A stretch of 64,000 bases of DNA from Salvelinus alpinus. Lineage: Eukaryota; Chordata; Actinopteri; Salmoniformes; Salmonidae. The notes under the pieces are model-generated. The model was not told the origin of the DNA, ran no database searches, and saw only the letters and a list, made by a program, of their open reading frames with translations. Positions 24,265-37,800 of the stretch are shown piece by piece. A program made the translations under genes and the position numbers. Within the stretch, counting starts at the first letter, position 1; each line of letters opens with the position of its first letter. Location of the stretch: positions 65,571,214 through 65,635,213 of the forward strand of contig NC_092093.1 in NCBI RefSeq assembly GCF_045679555.1, written 5' to 3'.

Positions 24265-24359
24265 ATGGAAACAAAGTCTGCTGCTCCTCACAAGGCTAAC
24301 AACAACACAGCAGCACAGTGTCCAACATTCGACAAGAAAACAGGAAAACCCTTATACAG
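24265..24359 (+). other. predicted non-coding first exon of the TRIM gene
   Basis: Sequence ending aaacccttatacag is followed by a consensus donor gtaaga (24360). The matching acceptor ctgtttttgtgttccag ends at 24781, two bases before the ATG. This implies a 422-bp 5' UTR intron (24360-24781). The start near 24265 is a guess from the position of the IRF-type element; no TATA box is seen. Confidence 0.5.
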
Positions 24360-24783
24360 GTAAGACAGGTGGACATGTTTAAACTATTTTCTACTACAGT
24401 GGTTTAGTATCAGCTCATACAGTATGACCTAAATACAACTATGCAGCTCATTTGCAATTTTACAGGCATATGAGTGTAAAGTTTAGGAAAAACATAAGTT
24501 GGGCAGCTACTGTAGCTGGTTATGTATGTAGCTTGGCTGTCAATCAAAACATAGCTAGACTATCATCAGTCCCATTTTGAGTGTTTCATTAAAACTGTCA
24601 ACACCCCCACTATTTTGTGGGTGCAAAAGGGATGTTTTCACATCTTTGATGCCAGCTTTGAAAACAGTATTTTTTTTGCTGAGATGAACTGTGGACCTTT
24701 GTCTGTAGTGATGTTTCAGGAAAGCTACTGCTGAGTCCTTCCAGGAAGTCCATTTATGGTTTCTCTGTTTTTGTGTTCCAGAT

Positions 24784-26409
24784 ATGGCGTCCCTTAGCAG
24801 TCTCTTGTCTGAAGAGCAGATACAGTGCTCTATCTGTCTGGATGTGTTCACTGAGCCAGTTACTACTCCTTGTGGTCACAACTTCTGCAAGGCCTGTATC
24901 AGTGGATACTGGAATAAGACTGGCCTGTGCCAGTGTCCAATGTGTAAGGACATGTTTTACAGAAGACCCGAGCTCAAAATGAACACAACACTCAGAGATG
25001 TTGCAGATCATTTTAAGAGGATGAGAGACAGAGATGAGTCCCCTGCTGAGCCTGGAGAAGTGGCCTGTGATGTCTGCACTGGGAGAAAGCACAAGGCCCT
25101 GAAGTCCTGTCTGGAATGTCTGACCGCTTTCTGTGAAACTCACCTGCAGCCTCACAACAGAGTTGCAGGCCTGAAGAGACACACGCTGATCAACCCTGTG
25201 GAAAACCTGCAAGACAGGATGTGTAAGAAGCACGACAGACTCCTGGAACTGTTCTGTAGGACTGACCAGACGTGTGTGTGTAAGTTCTGCACTGAGACAG
25301 ACCACAAGACTCACCTCACCGTCCCTCTAGAGGAAGAGTATGGACAGAGGAAGGCTAAACTGGGGAAGACTGAGGCAGAAGTTCAGCAGATGATCCAGGA
25401 GCGACTGCAGAAGGTTCAGGAGATCAAACACTCAGTAAAATTCAGCAAAAGAGCAGCAGAGAGAGAGATAGCAGACAGCATGGAGGTTTTCACTGCTCTG
25501 GTGCGCTGCGTTGAGAGAAGCCAGGCTGAGTTCATTGAGGTGGTTGAGGAGAAGTTGAAAGCAGCAGAGTGGCAGGCTGAATTTCTCATTGAAGAGCTGG
25601 AGCAGGAAATCACTGAGCTACAGAGGAGATGCTCTGAGTTGGAGCAGCTCTTACACACCAAGGACCACCTCCACCTCCTACAGAGCTCCCCACCCCTCTG
25701 TAAGCTTCCTCCCACCAGGAACTGGTCTCAGAAAAGTGTCCACAGTCAGCTGTGTCTGAGAAATGTAAGGAGAGTTGTGTATCAACTGGAAGATACTCTT
25801 CACAATGAGATGGAGAAGCTGCCTGACATCAAGCTGAAGAGGATGCAGCAGTATGCAGTGGATGTGACTCTGGACCCTGATACAGCACATCCATTCCTCA
25901 TCCTTGGTAAGAAAAAGAGGAAACAAGTGAGATGTGGAGAAGAGAATCAAGAGAATCTCACTAATGATCCAAAGAGATTTAAAAATGGTTTCTCTATCCT
26001 GGGTAAGGAGGGTTTCTCCTCTGGGAGATTCTACTATGAGGTGCAGGTGACGGGGAAGACATGGTGGTGGCTAGGAGTGGCCAGTGAATCCATAGACAGG
26101 AAGGAGAGTTTAAACCTGAGCACTGATGGACTCTGGACTGTGTGGCTGAATGGCGAGAATGGGTATGGAGCCAACAATTACTACCCTGTCCGCCTCTCCC
26201 TGAGAGAGAAGCCCCAGAAGGTGGGGGTGTTTGTGGATTATGAGAAAGGTCAGGTCTCCTTCTATGATGTGAAGGCCAAGTCTCATATCTACTCCTTCGA
26301 TGGATGCAACTTCACCGAGAAACTCTATCCATACTTCAACCCCTATCTTAGCTGTAGTGGTGAAAACTCAGCCCCACTGGTCATCTCCTCTGTCAATCAC
26401 ACACAGTGA
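24784..26409 (+). CDS. TRIM E3 ubiquitin ligase, bloodthirsty/TRIM39-like
   Basis: A complete 541-residue protein in one exon. The RING finger C15-C18-C30-H32-C35-C38-C51-C54 (C3HC4) recruits an E2 enzyme. B-box 1 lies around C95-H124 and B-box 2 around C147-H177. A coiled coil (about 185-300) dimerises the protein. PRY starts at LDPDTAHPFLIL (363-374), and SPRY follows with GRFYYEVQVTGKTWWWLGVA and VGVFVDYEKGQVSFYDV, forming the B30.2 target-binding domain. The start MASLSSLLSEEQIQCSICLD resembles fish bloodthirsty-related and TRIM39-like proteins. The start has a good context (G at -3 and +4). All domains look intact. Relatives usually split this region over several exons, so the single coding exon suggests retroposition or intron loss. 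It lies antisense inside a CNTNAP2 intron. Likely cytosolic, perhaps in antiviral signalling (inferred). Confidence 0.93.
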   Translation: MASLSSLLSEEQIQCSICLDVFTEPVTTPCGHNFCKACISGYWNKTGLCQCPMCKDMFYRRPELKMNTTLRDVADHFKRMRDRDESPAEPGEVACDVCTGRKHKALKSCLECLTAFCETHLQPHNRVAGLKRHTLINPVENLQDRMCKKHDRLLELFCRTDQTCVCKFCTETDHKTHLTVPLEEEYGQRKAKLGKTEAEVQQMIQERLQKVQEIKHSVKFSKRAAEREIADSMEVFTALVRCVERSQAEFIEVVEEKLKAAEWQAEFLIEELEQEITELQRRCSELEQLLHTKDHLHLLQSSPPLCKLPPTRNWSQKSVHSQLCLRNVRRVVYQLEDTLHNEMEKLPDIKLKRMQQYAVDVTLDPDTAHPFLILGKKKRKQVRCGEENQENLTNDPKRFKNGFSILGKEGFSSGRFYYEVQVTGKTWWWLGVASESIDRKESLNLSTDGLWTVWLNGENGYGANNYYPVRLSLREKPQKVGVFVDYEKGQVSFYDVKAKSHIYSFDGCNFTEKLYPYFNPYLSCSGENSAPLVISSVNHTQ

Positions 26410-26663
26410 AACAAGTTGTCACTAAAATGTGAAATACTCAGCTCAGCAGTTGATTCGTTTGGGATACTACAGATCAATATTGTTGGGTGTGCATCTCAAA
26501 CTGTATAAAGTATAATCCCTTACCTCCCATGGACAAAGGTTTTGAACATGTTCCCTCTGCATTGAAAGTATTGAGAGCAAGGCTGATGGTTCTAAGTGAT
26601 GTCAGAATGATGGTCAGATCTAAATTGTAAAGAGAGATACAAGTCTACTTTGACACGCTCTTC
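26410..26663 (+). other. probable TRIM 3' UTR
   Basis: No open frame. The first clean plus-strand AATAAA downstream is at 26809-26814, inside a transposable repeat, so the transcript may end there. Confidence 0.35.
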
Positions 26664-26985
26664 TGTATATCAAACCAAATTTCATTTCATTTGTCACATG
26701 CACCGAATACAGCAAGTGTAGACTTCACCATCAAATGCTTACCTACAAGAGCTTCCCTACGATGCAGAGTTAAAAAGTGAAAAATAATTAAAAAGAACAT
26801 AAGAAAAAAATAAACGAAATAGTAACACAATACTAATAACAAGGCTATATACAAGGAGTACCGGCACCGATTCAATATGCAGGGGTATGAGGTAGTTGAG
26901 GTAATTGAGGTAATATGTACATGTAGGTAGGGGTAAAAGTGACTATACAATCATGATAGATAATAAACAGAGTAGCAGCAGCGTA
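26664..26985. mobile_element. salmonid interspersed repeat, left part
   Basis: Landmarks tttcatttgtcacatgcacc, aaatgcttacctacaagagc, aaggctatatacaaggagta and taataaacagagtagcagca match the same family as 2427-2905. The element continues at 30243 after two interruptions: a Tc1 derivative and a TG-rich minisatellite. Confidence 0.75.
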
Positions 26986-27753
26986 CAGTGCATTCGGAAA
27001 CTATTCAGACCCCTTCCCTTTTGCCACATTTTGTTATGTTACAGCCTTATTCTAAAATTGAATAAATCCAATCTACACACAATACCCCATAATGACAAAG
27101 CGAAAACAGGTTTTTATAAATTTTAGCAAATTTAGAACAGAAATACCTTATTTACACAAGTATTCAGATCCTTTGATATGAGACTCGAAATTGAGCTCAG
27201 GTGCATCCTGTTTCCATTGATTATCCTTGAGATGTTTCTAAAACCTGGTAAATTCAATTGATTGGACATGACTTGGAAAGGCACACACCTGTCTATATAA
27301 GATCCCACAGTAACAGTGTATGTCAGAGCAAAAACTTGAACCTGATCAAACATCTCTGGAGAGACCTGAAAATAACTGTGCAGTGACGCTCCCCATCCTA
27401 CCTGACGGAGCTTGAGAGAATCTGCAGAGAAGAATGGGAGAAACTCCCCAAATACAGGTGATAAGCTTGTAGCATCATACCCAAGAAGACTTGAGGCTGT
27501 AATCGCTGCCAAAGGTGCTTCAACAAAGTACTGAGTACAGGGTCTGAATACCTATGTAAATGTGATATTTCAGTAAAAAAATCTATAATAATAATCTAAT
27601 TTTTTTTTTAAATACAGTTTTTTCTTTGTCATTATGGGTTATTGTGTGTAGATTGATGAGAGAAGAAAACTATTTAATCAATTTCAGAATAAGGCTGTAA
27701 CATAACAAAATGTGGAGAAGGTCAAGGGGTCTGAATACTTTCCAGATGCATTC
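26986..27753 (+). mobile_element. internally deleted Tc1 derivative
   Basis: The left end cagtgcattcggaaactatt and right end (reverse complement agaatgcatctggaaagtat) match the ends of the full-length copy at 48853-50303. TA lies at both edges. The inside joins gtcagagcaaaaac directly to ttgaacctgatcaaacatct, which in the full copy are about 730 bp apart. It therefore lacks most of the transposase and could only move with help from another copy. Confidence 0.88.
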
Positions 27754-27762
27754 TATGTGAAG

Positions 27763-30242
<2,480 letters not shown>

Positions 30243-30564
30243 TCAGTGTGCATAGAGCAAATGCAAGAACGTCAGTGCAATAATAAAAAAGGGGGATCAA
30301 TGCAAATAGCCATTTGATTAACAGTCTTATGACTTGGGGGTAGAAGCTGTTCAGGAGCCTTTTGGTCCCAGACTTGGCGCTCCGGTACCGCTTGCCATGC
30401 GGTAGCAGAGAGAACAGGGTATGACTTGGGTGGCTGGAGTCTGACAATTTTGAGGGTCTTCCTCTGACACCACCTGGTATATAACACCTAGAAGGCAAGG
30501 AGCTCGATCCCAGTGATGTACTGGTCCGTCCGCACTACCCTCTGTAGCGCCTTGCGGTTGGATG
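30243..30564. mobile_element. salmonid interspersed repeat, right part
   Basis: Landmarks cttatgacttgggggtagaa, ggcgctccggtaccgcttgc, catgcggtagcagagagaac and gtgatgtactggtccgtccg continue the element begun at 26664. It breaks off at 30564, where an inverted-repeat element begins. Confidence 0.75.
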
Positions 30565-31188
30565 GGGCCTGTCATGACAAATAGTGTCCCCGGTTGTATC
30601 CTAGGACCAACAATAGATACATATATATTCAACCACAAGGGTGTACCAATGAGCTATGCGAGACCGAAAAAAACGAGGACTACTGAAATTATATTATTTC
30701 AGTGTAGACAAGGGACGGGCAGGTTAAAATGAAAACATGACAGCCAGACAATCTAGTGTATTAATCATACGGATTTTCTTATGAATGTAGTGGAAATTAG
30801 CTGACTTGGTGATCTGTAAGGTAAATAACTTTAATGTGTCAAGCAGGTTACATGTTTTCTTTTCCATTTCCTAAACGTAGCATCGTTTAAGACGTGGATT
30901 TCATGTTGTCATGTTAACAAGGTACTAAAAAGTAGTTACAATTCATGTTTTCATTTTATTAGCTTAACAAAACTTGTTTTAACAGCAAAATTGTCGTGGA
31001 AACCAGCCTTGTTTGCATAGCGATGATGAAAAGAACGTAATTTAGGCTGTATAATGATATCCAAAATTATAATCATTCGGTCGTCAAACCGTTGATATAG
31101 CAACGGACGCTAATAGTTTATCGAATCACATTGTGATGTAGAGCGGGACACTATTTGGCCGGGGAACATTAATTGGCATGACAGGCCC
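30565..31188. mobile_element. 624-bp element with terminal inverted repeats
   Basis: Begins gggcctgtcatgacaaatag + tgtccc. The reverse complement of its right end reads gggcctgtcatgcc, with ccaaatagtgtcccgc slightly further in. No coding region. The target duplication is not evident. Probably a non-autonomous DNA transposon, superfamily unknown. Confidence 0.6.
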
Positions 31189-31449
31189 ATATTGCATATG
31201 AGGTCTAAGTTTCGGTTCAACTTTTGTTGTTGTTGAAACCCGTTTGGAAATAAATCCATATTGTGAAATGTATAATTGTGCATGAATTATCTGTTGGAAA
31301 GGTGAACTGGCAGAGCAATGGTGACTTTGCCTTTTGTTGTGTCCTTCAGTCCTTGAACGGCAGCTTTGCATTGCCAGGTGGGGTTGCTGTGGTGTGTGTG
31401 CCTACGTCGGTGCATAAATGCTGTGAGTGCTTTGTGTGTATGAGTGTGT

Positions 31450-31500
<51 letters not shown>

Positions 31501-31974
31501 AGTGTGTGTGACAGGGAAAGCGACATTATCCCCTGTGGTATTAGTTGGCTATACATCGATCAATGGTTCTTGCTGAGAAGTGAACTCAGCTATTCTACCC
31601 CACTGATTCCCGCCAGCCCAGAACAGAGCGGGAAAACCAGGAGTCATGGAATACCAAACTAGTGATCGGGATCAAACAAGAAGTAAGGAATATAATACTA
31701 CGCCAGGGTCGTGTTCAGGAGGGGACAACATTCTGTTGTTGTTGCAGCTAGAAATGTCTTGTATAGAGCTGACATGAATCCCTATAATTCTACAGAAAAG
31801 CGTCTGTTCTACATAACATTTCTATCTGAACGTTCTGTAAGGTTGCACCCCACTGAGCATGCTCAGGACTAACACACTACACCAGTAATGCCAGATCATA
31901 TACCTAAAGCAAAATATATCTATTGAACATCATGTTACAGAAACTTAAGCATTTTTGAAATCTATAATATGTCT
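31189..31974. other. intronic; short (GT)n tract, no gene
   Basis: A GT microsatellite runs about 31443-31505. The rest shows no supported feature. Confidence 0.5.
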
Positions 31975-32052
31975 CGCAACATTAGGCTGCATCACATCCG
32001 GCCGTGATTGGGAGTCCCATAGGGCGGCGCACAATTGGCCCAGCGTACTGTC
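31975..32052. repeat. short fragment of a salmonid repeat
   Basis: The stretch ggctgcatcacatccggccg, gattgggagtcccataggg and cgcacaattggcccagcgt is a common salmonid repeat piece. It lies about 140 bp downstream, in the sense direction, of the CNTNAP2 94-bp exon. Confidence 0.65.
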
Positions 32053-32190
32053 TTCTAGTTCCCTCTGGTGGGCACACAGCATAACTACAACAAGTCTGCA
32101 CTCTTCTGCTGGTGCTCTCTGTATAGGCCTATTGTCTCTACCAGGGCCAAGCAGACCTGTCAAACACACATTTGAGGTGCCTGTACTCAC

Positions 32191-32284
32191 CAAATACTTT
32201 CCCCAAGAATATTGTCTTGACCAGGTTTAACTGTGTGTCTGATGCCTCTGGGAGAGAGTAACTGACAGGGGGGTAGTGGTCCAA
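32191..32284 (-). CDS. cntnap2: CNTNAP2 exon: laminin G4, short 94-bp exon
   Basis: 94 bp; phase 0 in, phase 1 out. Acceptor ctccccctctag, donor gtgagt. It encodes LDHYPPVSYSLPEASDT then QLNLVKTIFLGKVF. The exon is too short to stand out as an open frame but is recognised from LDHYPxVSYxLP and IFLGKV, which in Caspr2 lie between the ANGQPH exon and the YNTPGF exon. Its last base, G, joins AG of the next exon to make Glu. Confidence 0.9.
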
Positions 32285-32541
32285 CTAGAGGGGGAGAGTG
32301 AGAGAAGGAGGGGAAGAGAGAGAAGATCATGATACTAACCATTGGAGGTTTTCTATAGTCAATCATCAGCATCAACTGTGTTCAAAAGGGCCTACTCATA
32401 TCCATGAAGCATCAAGCCATTGGCAATTATTCAAGTCCTGAGACTATTGAAGGCTTTTGTCTCCCCCTTGTGGTTCAAAATGGACATGTCTGAAATCGAT
32501 GCTTTGACGGCGGAGAGAACGGTTGGTTTGTGTGTGTGTAC

Positions 32542-32675
32542 CTGTATGGTGATAGTCCTGTTGCTTCTGGACATGTTGATGGTGTGTGGCTGTCCGTTGG
32601 CTAGGTTACGCTGGTCTACGTCTATGGTGAACGGCTCCTTGAGTCCGCCTAGGTTATACCGCACTTGGAGAGTTC
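32542..32675 (-). CDS. cntnap2: CNTNAP2 exon: laminin G4, after a TG-repeat acceptor
   Basis: 134 bp; phase 1 in, phase 0 out. It encodes [38 protein letters not shown] and NRTITIQ. RYNLGGxxEPxxIDVDxRNxANGQPH is a clear laminin G4 signature. The acceptor is odd: on the sense strand the exon is preceded by about 44 GT units (plus 32678-32765) and then TAG, so no polypyrimidine tract lies next to the AG. The whole upstream intron is only 188 bp. The donor is gtacac, weaker than its neighbours. A possible N-glycosylation site NMS and a second NRT are present. Confidence 0.92.

Positions 32676-32677
<2 letters not shown>

Positions 32678-32765
<88 letters not shown>
32678..32765. repeat. (AC)44 tract next to a splice acceptor
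   Basis: On the CNTNAP2 sense strand this reads (GT)44 followed by TAG and the exon. It makes up almost half of the 188-bp intron 32676-32863. No AG occurs inside the tract; the nearest upstream sense-strand AGs are at about 32774 and 32791. Confidence 0.97.
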
Positions 32766-32768
<3 letters not shown>

Positions 32769-32863
32769 GAGACCTGAATTTGAAACATACCTGAGAAGCG
32801 AAGAGCAGCAGAGCCGATGTGTGTCTGTGAGTGTGTGTCGTATGCGTCGTGTCAGTGTCTCAC

Positions 32864-33094
32864 CATTCTGCCGTAGCACCAGTGCCAGGTAGTCTTGTGT
32901 CTTGGAGCTGACGTACAGCAGTATAGCCGGTGTGTTGGACGTGCTGAAGCTAAACGCTACTTCTTCTCTTGTCAGATTCACTTCCTGTGGAGTCGAAGGT
33001 TGGGCCACAAACCTTGTGTCCTGACTGGCTGCCGCTGTTTCTGACAGGAAGTTGTATCGCACCAGAGTTCCCGCCTCAAAGAAGCCCCCCACAT
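32864..33094 (-). CDS. cntnap2: CNTNAP2 exon: laminin G4, first part
   Basis: 231 bp; phase 1 in, phase 1 out. Acceptor cttactctcag, donor gtgaga. It encodes DVGGFFEAGTLVRYNF, a variable linker, then REEVAFSFSTSNTPAILLYV and SSKTQDYLALVLRQNG. The EExxFSFST...LLYxSSxTxDxLAL pattern is the laminin G4 core. The linker between RYNF and REEV is less conserved than the rest of the gene, as expected for a surface loop. Confidence 0.93.
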
Positions 33095-33150
33095 CTGAGA
33101 GTAAGAGACAACACACACACACAAAGGTTTAGAAACACACAGACACAGAC

Positions 33151-33322
<172 letters not shown>

Positions 33323-33662
33323 CTATATCTGTAGAGATGCTGGTAAGAACCTCACTCTCTGGTGTGTGTGTGTTGTTCATTATGAAGTCAGAGTTGTCTG
33401 TCTGTGACCCCAGGGTATGGCAGCAGCAGCAGAATGACACAGTCAGGATAATAATATTCTACCTCAGGAGTCGGGTGTAAATATGAATATAATGGAAATA
33501 TGCATCACAATTATGACTGCACTCATACATATGACAGTGGTAGGAGAACAGAGGGAGGAGAAGGTCCTCTGGGGTATCTGAAGGGTATAACACACGTGTT
33601 AATAAACACACACACACATGCACACACACTATTTCCCATTACATTCAAGACCTCGTTTTCAG

Positions 33663-33785
<123 letters not shown>

Positions 33786-33855
33786 CTAATAGGGGGTACA
33801 CTGGGGAGATACTTTCATGTCAGCTTCTTTGCATATTCCCACACACTGTCGTCTC

Positions 33856-35092
33856 TTCCTCCCTCTATCCCCCCTCTATCCCCCTCTCTTCCTCCCTCTA
33901 TCCCCCCTCTCTTCCTCCCTCTATCCCCTCTCTTCCTCCCTCTATCCCCCCTCTCTTCCTCCCTCTATCCCCCCTCTTCCTCCCTCTATCCCCCCTCTCT
34001 TCCTCCCTCTATCCCCCCCTCTTCCTCCCTCTATCCCCCCTCTCTTCCTCCCTCTATCCCCCCTCTCTTCCTCCCTCTATCCCCCCTCTCTTCCTCCCTC
34101 TATCCCCCCTCTCTTTCTACCTCTATCGCCCCTCTCTTTCTACCTCTACCCCCCTCTCTTCCTCCCTCTATCCCCCCTCTCTTCCTCCCTCTATCCCCCC
34201 TCTCTTCCTCCCTCTATCCCCCCTCTCTTCCTCCCTCTATCCCCCCTCTCTTCCTCCCTCTATCCCCCCCTCTTCCTCCCTCTATCCCCTCTCTCTTTCT
34301 ACCTCTATCCCCCCTCTCTTTCTACCTCTACCCCCCTCTCTTCCTCCCTCTATCCCCCCTCTCTTCCTCCCTCTATCCCCCCTCTCTTCCTCCCTCTATC
34401 CCCCCTCTCTTCCTCCCTCTATCCCCCCTCTCTTCCTCCCTCTATCCCCCCTCTATCCCCCTCTCTTCCTCCCTCTATCCCCCCTCTCTTCCTCCCTCTA
34501 TCCCCTCTCTTCCTCCCTCTATCCCCCCTCTCTTCCTCCCTCTATCCCCCCTCTCTTCCTCCCTCTATCCCCCCCTCTTCCTCCCTCTATCCCCCTCTCT
34601 TCCCCCCTCTCTTCCTCCCTCTATCCCCCTCTCTTCCCCCCTCTCTTCCTCCCTCTATCCCCCCTCTCTTCCTCCCTATATCCCCCTCTCTTCCTCCCTC
34701 TATCCCCCCTCTCTTCCTCCCTCTATCCCCCTCTCTTCCCCCCTCTCTTCCTCCCTCTATCCCCCCTCTTCCTCCCTCTATCCCCCTCTCTTCCCCCATC
34801 TCTTCCTCCCTCTATCCCCCCTCTTCCTCCCTCTATCCCCCTCTCTTCCCCCCTCTCTTCCTCCCTCTATCCCCCTCTCTTCCCCCCTCTCTTCCTCCCT
34901 CTATCCCCCCTCTCTTCCTCCCTCTATCCCCCCTCTTCCTCCCTCTATCCCCCTCTCTTCCCCCCTCTCTTCCTCCCTCTATCCCCCTCTCTTCCCCCCT
35001 CTCTTCCTCCCTCTATCCCCCCCTCTTCCTCCCTCTATCCCCCCTCTCTTCCTCCCTCTATCCCCCCTCTCTTTCTACCTCTATCCTCTAAC
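33856..35092. repeat. 22-23-bp polypyrimidine minisatellite, ~55 copies
   Basis: Units of the type ctctcttcctccctctatcc + ccc, with variants tttctacctctacc and shorter cttcccccctct. The plus strand is almost pure C/T, and the CNTNAP2 sense strand almost pure G/A. All plus frames stay open (LFLPLSPLSSSLYPPSLPPS-type), which is a composition artefact. It fills the intron between the EGF2 and laminin G4 exons. Confidence 0.96.
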
Positions 35093-35326
35093 ACATATTC
35101 CCCTGTCTCGTCACCCCTGCCTTGTGTAGAACACAGGAAAACAAGCTTAAGTTTAGGAAACAAATTAATTCATATGTCACGGATCAACTTTCTGGCTATG
35201 ATGTCTCACTGCGACTGACAGAAACTAATGCTTACTTCTGAGTAAATGTTGTAGTTCCTCTGCAAACAAGAGGCTGCTGGTTACACCGTCCAACAGCCTA
35301 GCAGTCATTTCAGGGTTCAGCGATTA

Positions 35327-35482
<156 letters not shown>

Positions 35483-35486
35483 CTAG

Positions 35487-35700
35487 AGAGAGAGGGAGGT
35501 AGAGGGAGAGAGGGAGGTAGATGGGGGGGGGGGGGGGGGGGGGGTAGAGGGAGAGAGGGAGGTAGATGGGGGGAGAGAGAGAGAGAGGGAGGTAGAGGGC
35601 GAGAGGGAGGTAGATGGGGGGGAGAGAGAGAGAGAGATAGAGGGAGGTAGATGGGGGGAGAGAGAGAGAGAGAGAGAGGGAGGTAGATGGGGAGAGAGAG
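35487..35700. repeat. GA-rich tract with ~20-base G run
   Basis: Units of gagggaggtagatgggg and a G run at about 35525-35544, filling most of the 304-bp intron between the laminin G3 and EGF2 exons. The sense strand is therefore C/T-rich and acts as a long polypyrimidine tract. Confidence 0.93.
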
Positions 35701-35780
35701 GGAGTTTGAGTTTTGGATGCTCTTAATTTGCTTTAATGAAGAGAACAACTTTTAAAAAAATATGATGAAATAAAAGATCA

Positions 35781-37800
<2,020 letters not shown>

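Noticed and set aside
31945..32230. Open frames on both strands around 32 kb
   Set aside because: They cover a salmonid repeat fragment and overlap the real 94-bp CNTNAP2 exon in the wrong frame.
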